A stretch of DNA of 61,591 nucleotides from contig NZ_LR213768.1 of the NCBI RefSeq assembly GCF_900659865.1, positions 1 through 61,591 of the forward strand, in the 5' to 3' direction. The notes beneath the pieces were generated by a model that was given only the letters and a program-made list of their open reading frames with translations, was not told the origin of the DNA and did not search any database. This document shows, piece by piece, positions 17,714 through 26,701 of this stretch. How positions within the stretch are numbered: the stretch's first letter is position 1; every line of letters begins with the position of its first letter. Origin of the DNA: Hyella patelloides LEGE 07179. GTDB taxonomy: Bacteria > Cyanobacteriota > Cyanobacteriia > Cyanobacteriales > Xenococcaceae. Position numbers and translations under genes: made by a program.

Positions 17714-18391
17714 TTAAATTTGTTGTTTGAGACGATAACCTAATCCATAAACCGTTTCAATAAAGTCATCCGTAGCCCCAGCCTTTGAAAGTTTTTTTCT
17801 TAAACGTCTCATGTGGGCTTTGACTGTATTTTCGTCGGGTGGCTCTTCAAAAGACCAGAGATTATCTAAAATTTTGCTGCGACTCAATAAGTTATTTCCA
17901 TTACGCAAAAAAAGTTCTAGCAACTGGTACTCTTTAGGAGTAAGCTTTAAGGCTTGATTATTATATGAGGCTTTACAGATATTGGTGTCAAAAGACAAGT
18001 CTCCCCACCGTAAAACGGGAGATACTGAAACAGTCTTTCGGCGCAGTAAAGCACGAATTCTCGCTAACAACTCTCCCAATTTATAAGGTTTGATTACATA
18101 GTCATCTGCTCCTGCATCAAGTCCCTGGATCTGAGATTCGCTGGAATCCAAGGCAGTTAGCATCATAATTGGTGCGGGATATTCTTTGGCTCTCAATCGG
18201 CGACAAAGCTCGACACCATTAAGCTTGGGTAACATGACATCGAGCAATAATAAATCATAATCACAGGCTTTGATAAAATCCCAACCCTCCTCACCGTCAG
18301 TGGCTAGATCGACTAGATATTGTTCTCTAATTAGAACTTCTGTAAGTAGTTCACTAATTTCTCTATCGTCTTCAACTAATAAAAGTTTCAT
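17714..18391 (-). CDS. OmpR-family response regulator
   Basis: 225 aa. Receiver domain at residues 1-118 (acidic cluster in VEDD, phospho-acceptor Asp51 in LLLLDVMLPKLNG, Lys101 in VIKPYK). The C-terminal winged helix at about 125-222 has the OmpR pattern LTPKEYQLLELFLRNGNNLLS and TVKAHMRRLRKKL, ending with ETVYGLGYRL. It is first gene of a two-gene operon with the kinase at 16387-17712. It belongs to the general RppA/NrsR-like cyanobacterial group, but I cannot assign a symbol. Confidence 0.93.
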   Translation of the reverse strand: MKLLLVEDDREISELLTEVLIREQYLVDLATDGEEGWDFIKACDYDLLLLDVMLPKLNGVELCRRLRAKEYPAPIMMLTALDSSESQIQGLDAGADDYVIKPYKLGELLARIRALLRRKTVSVSPVLRWGDLSFDTNICKASYNNQALKLTPKEYQLLELFLRNGNNLLSRSKILDNLWSFEEPPDENTVKAHMRRLRKKLSKAGATDDFIETVYGLGYRLKQQI

Positions 18392-19097
18392 CTTTCAAGT
18401 TTGAACAAAAACTACAATTTTAATGCTGTATCTACTACTCACTCACAACCATACTTTAGATTCGCATCGCTTTATTGCTTATAGTAAGCGGAAAACAAAA
18501 TTCAACCTACCAGATTAGAGCAAAAAAACACAAATAAATCCTTACGCTTTATTCAAAATAAAACTGGAATCAAAGAGCTGATTTTGCCCTACACCAAAGC
18601 TTCAATTAAGTTATTACGTTGCTCGTGGAAGATATTTGGTTAAAGCAAATACGAAAGTAATTTTTAGATTCATGGTTTTTAAATTATGACTTAATTGTAA
18701 AGAAAACGAGAAAAACACAAAACAACGAGAAATGTAAAGACAAAAATAAATAAACACACAATTCTTATAAACAAATACACAATCCTATGAAAAAACTAAT
18801 TTTTTGCAATATTAGCTATAAGAGGATTTTTATTGATTATTTTTAGGTTTCTCCTAGCTCTGAGGCGTAGTTACGCTACCTATGAATCAATTACTCTGAG
18901 ATGAGTGTTAAGTACAACCTTTTGAACAAAGGAGCAATTTAACTCCTTATAGAATACAATTCTTAGATCGCTTGTAGCATAAAGCTTTTATCAAGATTTT
19001 ATGTCTGAACTATTAAGTTGTCACGCTGGTTTCGATCCCACCAAAAAACTGGGAAATTGTTCTCTCGCGGAGCTAATAGTTGATATTGTTTCCAGTT

Positions 19098-19131
19098 TGT
19101 TACTTTTTTGTTCCGAGTTCGTTACTTTGAT
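19098..19131 (+). promoter_or_regulatory. Triple GTTNC element upstream of the pxcA operon
   Basis: Within the 820-bp spacer 18392-19211, the sequence from 19098 carries GTTAC, GTTCC and GTTAC, each starting 11 bp after the last (about one helical turn). The reverse complement of 36604-36637, in the spacer upstream of the gamma-carbonic anhydrase, matches it at 25 of the first 31 positions. It ends about 80 bp before the first codon of the 19212 gene. A 47-aa frame (19001-19144, MSELLSCHAGFDPTKKLGNC...) overlaps it but has no ribosome binding site. The rest of the spacer is AT-rich with nothing recognised. Confidence 0.5.
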
Positions 19132-19211
19132 GGGTTTAATCTGAAAGTGACATCAACACCCAACGCATCGATCGCTAATTTTTATTATTCAGTCTAGAGG
19201 AACATTTGGTT

Positions 19212-19598
19212 ATGACTTATTCTTCATTAAAATCTACCGCTACAACCAATAAAAAACTTTCTTCAATGGGTTATCGAACTAGATCGACAAAAACCAAGAT
19301 TGCTAACGGTAGACATATTGCTGCTGGTGCGATTATTACCAATCAGATTACAGCTAACAGTTTGCCTTCGGTAAATTCCGTAATCCATAGAAGACAGGCT
19401 CAAGCCAATCGCAAAACATTATTTAATGGCAAGCATCTATATGTTGTTGGTAAGAAGCGTGAAATCACTGGGCAGTCAGCATTTCGAGGAAATATCGAAC
19501 AGCGCGACTCTTCAAAGCGAGGAAACCTTGCCGAATCTCGCGCTCAAACTACGCCCAATCAAAATAATATAGTTGTCAAAAACTATACGGCAGCCTAA
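19212..19598 (+). CDS. Small basic protein upstream of pxcA
   Basis: 128 aa from ATG 19212, with an AGAGGAAC ribosome binding site about 10 bp upstream; an in-frame TTG at 19206 is less likely. The protein is strongly basic and polar, rich in Lys, Arg, Asn and Thr (GYRTRSTKTKIANGRHIA), with no membrane segment or signal peptide. I recognise no family. It lies 66 bp before pxcA on the same strand and probably shares its promoter, so a role linked to PxcA is possible but unproven. Confidence 0.7.
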   Translation: MTYSSLKSTATTNKKLSSMGYRTRSTKTKIANGRHIAAGAIITNQITANSLPSVNSVIHRRQAQANRKTLFNGKHLYVVGKKREITGQSAFRGNIEQRDSSKRGNLAESRAQTTPNQNNIVVKNYTAA

Positions 19599-19664
19599 AG
19601 CGCAATAGCTCCCAACAATTTCGCTACATTTAATTTTAATTGAATTTAACTCGGATAAAAAGTT

Positions 19665-20996
19665 ATGCCATCTTTCTTTCCCCAACGTAAATCCTCTTTA
19701 AGCCAAATTAAAAATCAGTTTTTTGGTAATCCAGAGCAATCGCTAAAAGAAGCCTATGAAGCTGCCTCAAAAATTAAAACCATTGAAAATCATTATTTTA
19801 GCGGTTACAAAATCCCGATTGAATCACTGCAAAACGAGCGCCTACAGGCAGAAGTTCGTGAAAACCTTGAAATTTTGCAAAGTAGAATTGAAGAATTCAA
19901 CGCCAGTAGTTCTGCCTCTGGTAAACTCGGTTCCAATCACCTAGAAAAGCTAATTTTTGTTGAAGGTATCTTAGCCAACTATAGCCTCGAAGCAAATCAA
20001 GCATCTGGCTTAATGGCAATGCCTCCTCAACCAGAAATTAATTCCACAAATTCCGCGTTATCAAACACGAATATTGTGGATGTACCATCCAGCATAGAAC
20101 CGAGTGCCAAATCTAAAGAACGCAAACCTAAAGCTAATTCTCGCGGTCGACAACAAGGTAATAAGGTTAATCCAGCCGATGCGCTCTTGGGTTCTGGGGG
20201 AATGTTTTCACCAGGCTCAGTAGGCAAAGCTTTTAACAAAATCAAAAGCGACCTTAATCCTGACTCAGAACAAGAGGTCGTCAACGAATTTCGTCGTTCT
20301 AGAGCCGTAACCATGGTAGGTGTAAGGTTATTGGCTTTACTGATTGTGGCACCGATTTTAACTCAGCAAGTATCTAAATATTTTGTAATTGCACCTATAG
20401 TAGAACAGTATCGTGGTGGTGCAGAAGCTGTGGTATCTCTAGACGAATTAAACTCCGAATGGAGAGAAGAAGCGTTGCTAGAACTCAACAGCTATGAAGA
20501 AGAGCTCAAAATGGAGCATATGTTCAAAGGTGTACCCCCCATAGCTCCAGAGGTCAGAGAAGAGAAAGTTCAAGAAAAAGCTAACGAAATAGCCGAAGTC
20601 TATCACCAGAAAAACACTAACGCCATTAGTAATGTATTTGCTGATTTTGTCGGTTTAATAGTTTTTGCGATGGTACTTCTTCTGAGAAGGCGAGATATTA
20701 ATGTTCTTAAGACTTTTATTGATAATATTATTTATGGTTTGAGCGACAGTGCCAAAGCCTTTGCGATCATCTTGTTTACAGATATGTTTGTCGGCTTTCA
20801 CTCCCCTCATGGTTGGGAAGTTCTTTTAGAAAGTATGGCAAATCATTTAGGAGTAGCAGCCAATCATAGTGGTATCTCTCTGTTTATTGCCACAGTTCCC
20901 GTAGTTATGGACACAATGATGAAATATTGGATTTTTAGATATCTAAGTCAGATGTCTGCTTCTACCGTAGCTACTTTGAAAGAAATGAATGAATAA
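19665..20996 (+). CDS. pxcA: PxcA/CemA-family proton extrusion protein
   Basis: 443 aa, close to the usual cyanobacterial length (about 440). The N-terminal half is soluble and charged. The C-terminal half carries the CemA domain with about four membrane helices (VGVRLLALLIVAPILTQQV, FADFVGLIVFAMVLLL, AFAIILFTDMFVGF, ISLFIATVPVVMDTMM) and the signature FHSPHGWE. In cyanobacteria PxcA (CotA) is needed for light-induced Na+-dependent proton extrusion and affects CO2 uptake; its chloroplast homologue is CemA/Ycf10. It follows a small basic gene and precedes a bestrophin gene on the same strand, which suggests an ion/inorganic-carbon cluster. Confidence 0.93.
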   Translation: MPSFFPQRKSSLSQIKNQFFGNPEQSLKEAYEAASKIKTIENHYFSGYKIPIESLQNERLQAEVRENLEILQSRIEEFNASSSASGKLGSNHLEKLIFVEGILANYSLEANQASGLMAMPPQPEINSTNSALSNTNIVDVPSSIEPSAKSKERKPKANSRGRQQGNKVNPADALLGSGGMFSPGSVGKAFNKIKSDLNPDSEQEVVNEFRRSRAVTMVGVRLLALLIVAPILTQQVSKYFVIAPIVEQYRGGAEAVVSLDELNSEWREEALLELNSYEEELKMEHMFKGVPPIAPEVREEKVQEKANEIAEVYHQKNTNAISNVFADFVGLIVFAMVLLLRRRDINVLKTFIDNIIYGLSDSAKAFAIILFTDMFVGFHSPHGWEVLLESMANHLGVAANHSGISLFIATVPVVMDTMMKYWIFRYLSQMSASTVATLKEMNE

Positions 20997-21229
20997 TCCA
21001 CACCTGTTGCCAAAGTTAAAAATTAAAGTCTCCGCGCCGAGAAACCTGCACCCTCAAAAAATCACGATTCAGGAACACACTTCAAAAGATTAAAAAATTA
21101 AAAATTCTCGATCGCGGAGCTTTTATTCAGGTTTTTCAATCGATGTTTGATTCTCGCTTCTTTCTATCTATGAGCTAGTCATAATTTTCATGGCTAATGA
21201 TGAATGACTAATCGCTAACAACTAAATCA

Positions 21230-22474
21230 ATGGGAGTTAAGTGGAAAAAATTAATCTCCAGAATAGCTTTTTGGTTGATTGCAGAAATTATACTGAACCT
21301 TTTGGGGTTAGACAATTTAGCAGATTATAGCGAGTTCGTTTTCGAGAAGGATTCAGCTTGCTCAGAACAATCAAATCTAATTATTGGAGATTTAGCAATG
21401 AATACACCAAGTAATAATAATTATCAAAAGCAGAAAACGTCAAAAAATAAGGTTTTGCGATTTTCCCAAAAGGATCAAATCAATCGCCAAAAATCGGCTA
21501 CTTATAGAAGATTTCGCGAAAAATTTAAGATTTATAGTGGCGAGCATCTGCACGGATTACAAGTTATCTCACGACTAGCAGGAACAGTAATTCCTAGTGT
21601 CCTTCCTTGGGCTAGTTTGTGTGCTGGATATGGATTTCTAGTTGCTTTACTCAACCATTGGGGGTTTTTAGACTTTATCGTGGGAAATAAGTCAATTTCC
21701 GATTCGATTGTGGGTTTAAATGTGGCTTTGGGTTTGTTACTGGCATTTAGAACCAATACCGCCCACGATCGCTTTTGGGAAGGTCGTAAGCTTTGGGGCG
21801 CAATGGTTAATGTAGTTCGTAACTTAAGCAGAGGTATTTGGATTTACATTCAAGAAGAAAATCTTGAAGACCGTCGGGAAAAAGAAGCATCAATACGTTT
21901 AGTTCCAGCTTTTTCTACCGCAATGAAGATGCATTTACGCCGAGAGCAAGTAAACTCTGAAGTCGAATCTTTGGTATCACCCGCTCAGTATCGCCGACTG
22001 CAACACGCTAATCACGTACCTTTGGAGTTGGCTCTTTGGATTGGCGATTATTTACAGCGTTGCTACAGAAACGAAAAATTAAATGTGTTTCAGTTAACCG
22101 ACTTGCAAAATTCTTTAGATGAAATGGTGGATATTTTAGGAGGCTGCGAACGTATTTTAAAAACGCCAGTTCCTTTAGTATATACGATTGCTTTAAAAAC
22201 ACTGCTAATTGCTTATTTCGTGGTGTCGCCTTTAGGATTAGTTGCAGGATTGGGCTGGGCAACTGGTTTAGTCTCAGGATTTATCAGCTTTATCTATCTC
22301 TCAATTGACGAAGTAGGAGCAGAAATTGAAGAACCTTTTGGTCACGATCCCAATGATTTACCTTTAGATTTTATCTGCACAGCCATTGAGGGCAATGTTG
22401 AAGACTTAATTCAAAATGCACCTGATTCTACAAAAATTATCAATCTTCCCAGATCGCCTAAAAAGACTGCATAG
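21230..22474 (+). CDS. Bestrophin-family ion channel with N-terminal extension
   Basis: 414 aa as drawn. The bestrophin (UPF0187) domain runs from about residue 100 on, with WASLCAGYGFLVALLNHW, the highly conserved LLLAFRTNTAHDRFWEGRKLWG, and the C-terminal FIYLSIDEVGAEIEEPFG. Family members conduct anions, and thylakoid bestrophins in algae supply bicarbonate. The first 57 residues are unusual: WKKLISRIAFWLIAEIILNL plus LGLDNLADYSEFVF, a hydrophobic module that resembles a short stand-alone cyanobacterial protein. An internal ATG at 21398, preceded by TTGGAG, gives a 358-aa protein of ordinary length, so the upstream part could be a separate or fused small gene. It is 233 bp downstream of pxcA. 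Confidence 0.88.
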   Translation: MGVKWKKLISRIAFWLIAEIILNLLGLDNLADYSEFVFEKDSACSEQSNLIIGDLAMNTPSNNNYQKQKTSKNKVLRFSQKDQINRQKSATYRRFREKFKIYSGEHLHGLQVISRLAGTVIPSVLPWASLCAGYGFLVALLNHWGFLDFIVGNKSISDSIVGLNVALGLLLAFRTNTAHDRFWEGRKLWGAMVNVVRNLSRGIWIYIQEENLEDRREKEASIRLVPAFSTAMKMHLRREQVNSEVESLVSPAQYRRLQHANHVPLELALWIGDYLQRCYRNEKLNVFQLTDLQNSLDEMVDILGGCERILKTPVPLVYTIALKTLLIAYFVVSPLGLVAGLGWATGLVSGFISFIYLSIDEVGAEIEEPFGHDPNDLPLDFICTAIEGNVEDLIQNAPDSTKIINLPRSPKKTA

Positions 22475-22633
22475 GGATCTATCTATTCCCCAGAAAATGA
22501 TAGGTTCAAGACTAGGATGAAATTTCCAAGATTTTACCCATCATTAATTTAAGATGCAAAGTAAGAGTTTTTACTTGTCTTAATTCCAAAAAGTTTTTAC
22601 CAATTTTAATGAATCTAGTTCCAGGAAAGTATC

Positions 22634-22717
22634 ATGTTATTTGTATTTGCTCTGATGTTTGCTCTTCTTCCAATGTCAGTCGCCTTGATTATATTTGCTC
22701 CTGATGCCTATGACTAA
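22634..22717 (+). CDS. Putative 27-aa membrane peptide
   Basis: Residues MLFVFALMFALLPMSVAL are followed by IIFAPDAYD: a single hydrophobic helix with an acidic tail. An AGGAAAG ribosome binding site sits about 6 bp before the ATG. It does not match the small photosystem or cytochrome b6f subunits I can recall. It may be a real small membrane protein or chance; nothing else occupies 22475-22720. Confidence 0.4.
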   Translation: MLFVFALMFALLPMSVALIIFAPDAYD

Positions 22718-22720
22718 AAA

Positions 22721-22754
22721 CCAGTGACAAATAACCAATCACCAATGACCAATT
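22721..22754. repeat. Short tandem repeat (CAATGAC-type)
   Basis: Degenerate heptamer units of the form ACCAATGACCAAT/AACCAATCACC. Related runs lie at 21200-21226, 29945-29985, 32923-32946 and 35608-35657. This is the kind of short tandemly repeated sequence common in cyanobacterial spacers. Confidence 0.5.
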
Positions 22755-22774
22755 AAACCTCAGTTTTTTTATGT

Positions 22775-24129
22775 ATGAATCCATCAATTTTATTTCGTTC
22801 TCTTCCAGCTCGCTATCATAGCTTCTTACCTCGATTTTCTCAACTGGCAATTGTTAGTATTTTCTCTAATATGATGGTGCCGTTAGCAGGAATCTGCGAT
22901 ACTGCCTTCTTAGGGCATTTAGAAGATATCCGCTATTTAGCAGGAGTAGTTCTGGGGAGTATCTTATTTGACTATCTCTATCGAATCTTAAAATTTTTCC
23001 GCAACGGCACCAATGCCTTAACTGCTCAAGCAGTAGGAGAAAATAACCATAAAGGAATTGCGTTAGCACTTCTGAGAAGTGGTTTAGTAGCTTTGGCGAT
23101 CGCTGTTATTATTCTAATTTTACAATATCCGATCCAAAAGTTAGGTTTTGCCATTCTATCTGGAGAGCCAGCTATTGAAAACTTTGGGATTGATTATTTT
23201 AACGCTCGTATCTGGGGCGCACCTGCGGTTTTACTGAACTTTGTCTTAATCGGTTGGTTTCTGGGACGAGAAAATAAGGCTTTGGTGCTAATAATTTCTT
23301 TAGTCGGTAATGGTTCTAATGTAATCTTAGACTATCTAATGATTAATCAATGGAACTGGTCAAGTTCAGGAGCAGGTTTGGCAACGGCATTAAGTCAGTA
23401 TCTAGCACTGTTCATTGCTTTGATTGGAGTGGCTGTGAGTATTGATTGGCAAATATTACCCGCAGCTTTCAAAGAGTTGTTTGATTGGCAAGCACTAAAT
23501 CGACAGTAATTCTTAAAGGCAACATTTTGATTCGCTATTTGGCGATGATTACTGCCTATTCTATTTTTACCAACTTGAGTGCGGGCATGGGGACTGAGGT
23601 GATTGCTGCCAACGGATTGTTACTGCAAATTGTACTGTTGAGTCAATTTACGGTTAATGGTGTCGGTCTGACTACCCAAACCCTAATCGGTAATTTTAAG
23701 GGCAAAGGTGAAACAGAACAGATGATACCCTTGTTAAATGTCTCTATTGTTACCAGTTTAGCGATCGCATCTACCTTTGCAGCAATGCCGATTTTGTTTC
23801 CGCACACACTTCTCGGCTGGCTTACTAATCACGATTATCTCAGCCAATCTGCGATCTTATATACAGCTTGGTTGTTGCCACTTCTGACCTGTGGTGCTAT
23901 TGCTTTCATGTTAGAAGGATATGTAATCGGCTTAAAAGAAAGTGCGAAACTACGCAATTCTGCTTTAGTAGCTCTAATACTGGGATTTGTTCCTGTTGCA
24001 GGACTTGCTTGGTATTTTCAAAGTAACCACCTGCTTTGGTTATCTCTAACCTCTTATATGGCAACACTTTTAATCTCTCTAGCTATAAAAGTTTTTAGAA
24101 TTCAGAGTCACCAAAATCTTCAGGTTTAG
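22775..24129 (+). pseudogene. MATE-family (DinF-like) efflux transporter, frameshifted
   Basis: Two overlapping frames together encode one DinF-type MATE transporter of about 451 aa, the usual length. Frame 1 (22775-23509) has SIFSNMMVPLAGICDTAFLGHL, where the MATE signature AxP...DTxxLGHL is clear, and stops at TAA 23507. Frame 2 continues from about 23500 with LKGNILIRYLAMITAYSIFT to 24129. Loss of one A in the CTAAATCG stretch near 23496-23500 explains the break. Either the gene is recently inactivated or this is a sequence error; codon and protein quality on both sides are intact. A terminator follows at 24196. Confidence 0.85.
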
Positions 24130-24195
24130 GCGATTAACCACTTAATTATTGGCTATTTAAATCTGGAATAAAAAATAATCCTCGACCTAGTATAG

Positions 24196-24223
24196 ATCTC
24201 TATTAGTTTTAATAGGGATTTTT
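24196..24223 (+). terminator. Rho-independent terminator after the MATE gene
   Basis: The stem ATCTCTATTA/TAATAGGGAT with a short loop is followed by TTTTT on the plus strand, 67 bp after the MATE stop codon. Confidence 0.6.
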
Positions 24224-24231
24224 GCTGACAA

Positions 24232-24576
24232 TTAAGGATTGATGAGCGAAGATACCTGCCGATACTCCGTCAGCAGCAGCCCAAGTTGCTCGATAAATCT
24301 ATCTTCAGCCGTCCACTGCGGTATTATTCTTGCTGGCTTAAAATTTAAATCATCAATTACCTGAGCAATTGATTCAGGACTCAAACTGATAATTAGTTGT
24401 TCTGCTGGTTGTTCGATCCAGGTTGCGTGAGGTAAGTCTGGAGAAACGACAGAAATAGAGCCGCTTTTAACGAATTGGTATCGTTGTTTTTCCGTCTCAG
24501 TTTGCCACTTTACGTTAATTGCAGTTTGTCTTAAGGGAATACCTATTTTCAAAAATAATTGGTGGTGGTTTGTCAT
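24232..24576 (-). pseudogene. AraC-type regulator, N-terminal domain fragment
   Basis: The reverse strand encodes a piece of the sensory domain of an AraC-family regulator: HHQLFLKIGIPLRQ, GSISVVSPDLPHATWIEQPA, LIISLSPESIAQV, then IIPQWTAEDRFIEQLG. In this subfamily such a segment starts about 40 residues into the protein and is followed by two helix-turn-helix motifs; both the beginning and the helix-turn-helix are missing. The 5' side abuts an IS200/IS605 end, so insertion plus deletion probably destroyed the gene. The frame continues into the IS sequence up to 24672, which is not real coding sequence. Confidence 0.7.
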
Positions 24577-24589
24577 TGGGAACTGAGCG

Positions 24590-25070
24590 TGACGTACCCG
24601 TCGGCATAGCCGAGGGCTTCCTCTTTCGCTTAGGTTGGTCGCTTTTACCTTTGGCATTAAGCCTATTCTCACGACTCTTACGTCCTATCCCCAGGTTTGG
24701 CTATCTCTATGAAATGCCCTGTACTGGCGTACAGCTCAAGCTGTACCGAGGCTTCAGTTCCTCCGTCCGAAGAACTATATTTTATTTGGTTACAACCCTC
24801 ATGCTTTATTTGCAAAAAGCTACGTTATTCACTTTTCAAGGATTGATTAACTCATTAGAGTTAGCAGTTCTAGCGTTTCCAGTTTCACTGTGTAGGAGAG
24901 TTCGCGAACTGCGACTAATCTCTTCTTTTCTGGCAACCTACAAGCTTTACTAGACAACAATTTCAGCTTTTACTGCATGAAGATTCTGTTTCAAAATTGC
25001 CAATTTTACCCGACAGGATATCGCGCTCGCTTTCATCCCTTCACTTAGAGTGAAGGTCTTCCCGCTCGCA
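24590..25070 (-). mobile_element. IS200/IS605-family remnant
   Basis: On the minus strand GGAAGCCCTCGGCTATGCCG followed by ACGGGTACGTCAC has the form of the right-end hairpin and cleavage region of cyanobacterial IS200/IS605 elements. Upstream of it a frame with CGGTEASVQLELYAS looks like the tail of a TnpB protein. The perfect palindrome GTACAGCTCAAGCTGTAC (from 24730) and a CTTCACTTAGAGTGAAG hairpin flanked by CGCTCGC (25020-25070) also fit such an element. No intact tnpA or tnpB remains. From 25071 to 25311 nothing was recognised. Confidence 0.5.
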
Positions 25071-25311
25071 AGATAAAAGACTCTTGATATTTTTAGGATA
25101 TTCCACCTGGAACTGATTCATCACTGATAATCTAATAACAATTGGCGTTGCTGATTAGGTAATGGTGGCAAAAGTTATTGTAGAGATTTAGCATCGCCAA
25201 ACCCCTACCAATTTATTCTTATCGATCCATCATTAAATTCAAATTAATGCATTCAGTAACACCTAGCAATTTAGCAAATTATTAGCATAGTAGTAGAGGC
25301 TTCATGTCTGC

Positions 25312-26619
25312 TTATCCTACATTTTTTTGCAACAATGGGGAGGTCGGATAAAAAAGTAACTCGGCAGTGGAATGCTGATTCACCATTTCTTTATTAATTA
25401 AGCAATGATGAATATCTTGTCGTGATGGTAATTCATACATGATATCCAACATTAAATCTTCCATAATTCCTCGTAATGCTCTAGCTCCAGTTTTGCGTCG
25501 ATAAGCTTCTTGAGCGATCAACAATAGAGCTTCAGGTTCAAATTCTAACTGCACGTTATCCATCTGCATTAGCTCCTGATACTGTTTGACCAAGGCATTA
25601 CGAGGCTCGGTTAATATGGCAAGTAATGCTTCTTCTGTTAAAGGTTTTAAAGTGGTGATGATCGGGAGTCGTCCAACTAATTCAGGAATGACGCCAAATT
25701 TTACAATGTCCTCTGGTTCGAGATCCTTCAAGAGATTATCTTTTGCTTGAGAAGTTAAATCTATCGTTTTCGCAGATGTAAACCCCATAGTTTTTTGGTT
25801 TTGGTTGTTACGGCGAGAGATCATTTTTTCTAAACCCACAAAAGCACCACCGCAGATAAAAAGAATGTTGCTAGTGTCTATCGGAAGACATTCTTGATTG
25901 GGATGTTTTCTCCCACCTTGAGGCGGTACGTGAGCAACAGTTCCTTCAATAATTTTTAATAAAGCTTGCTGTACTCCTTCGCCAGAAACATCGCGACTAA
26001 TGGAAGGATTTTCGCTTTTACAAGTAATTTTATCGATTTCGTCAATGTAAATAATTCCTCGTTCTGCTTCGGAGATATCCATTTCTGTTGCTTGCAAAAG
26101 ACGCAAGAGAATACCTTCAACGTCCTCGCCAACATAACCCGATTCTGTAAGGGTCGTGGCATCAGCGATCGCAAAAGGAACATTCAGAATTTTAGCTAAA
26201 GTTTGAGCTAGTAAGGTTTTACCCGAACCAGTAGAACCTATTAACAAAATATTCGATTTTTGTAACTCAATAGCATTATCTGTACCTGAAGAATTGTTGT
26301 TGGCAGCTTTAGCTTTATGACTAAGACGTTTGTAGTGATTGTAAACAGCTACGGACAACACCTTTTTAGCGTCTTCTTGACCAATTACGTATTCGTCTAA
26401 GTATTTTACTAACTCCTTGGGTTTGGGTAGAGGTTCATCCAACCAAGTTTGAGGGGTATCTTCGCTACCATCTTCCACAAGATCGCTAATTAATAATTCA
26501 CTACATGATTCCACACATTCATTGCAAATACGAACACCGTCGCTAGCAATGAGTCTGTTCACCATATCTTGAGGTTTGCCACAGAAAGAACAGCTTAATT
26601 GAAGAGGTTCGATAGTCAT
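25312..26619 (-). CDS. clpX: ClpX-type AAA+ unfoldase
   Basis: 435 aa. The N-terminal zinc-binding domain has C10-x2-C13 and C32-x2-C35. The AAA+ core has Walker A GSTGSGKT (128-135; most ClpX have GPTGSGKT), pore loop SGYVGED, Walker [13 protein letters not shown] loop GGRKHP, and a ClpP-docking tripeptide MGF in KTMGF. The C-terminal domain has [24 protein letters not shown]. It unfolds substrates for ClpP. No clpP or tig is adjacent; it is instead 82 bp downstream of the phototaxis cheA. The linker and parts of the core look divergent from the standard cyanobacterial ClpX, so it might be a second copy. Function of the family is certain. Confidence 0.93.
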   Translation of the reverse strand: MTIEPLQLSCSFCGKPQDMVNRLIASDGVRICNECVESCSELLISDLVEDGSEDTPQTWLDEPLPKPKELVKYLDEYVIGQEDAKKVLSVAVYNHYKRLSHKAKAANNNSSGTDNAIELQKSNILLIGSTGSGKTLLAQTLAKILNVPFAIADATTLTESGYVGEDVEGILLRLLQATEMDISEAERGIIYIDEIDKITCKSENPSISRDVSGEGVQQALLKIIEGTVAHVPPQGGRKHPNQECLPIDTSNILFICGGAFVGLEKMISRRNNQNQKTMGFTSAKTIDLTSQAKDNLLKDLEPEDIVKFGVIPELVGRLPIITTLKPLTEEALLAILTEPRNALVKQYQELMQMDNVQLEFEPEALLLIAQEAYRRKTGARALRGIMEDLMLDIMYELPSRQDIHHCLINKEMVNQHSTAELLFYPTSPLLQKNVG

Positions 26620-26701
26620 TATAATTTCCTAAATTTTGAGTTGATAAGTAAGTATGTAAATTAAATTACTTAAAGCTAATAGCTAAAAGCTTTTATTAAA
26701 A

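Noticed and set aside
19001-19144. 47-aa frame overlapping the triple GTTNC element
   Set aside because: No ribosome binding site, biased composition, and it overlaps a probable regulatory element.
24519-24953. 144-aa plus-strand hydrophobic frame
   Set aside because: It spans the AraC fragment antisense and the IS200/IS605 remnant, has no family resemblance and no ribosome binding site.
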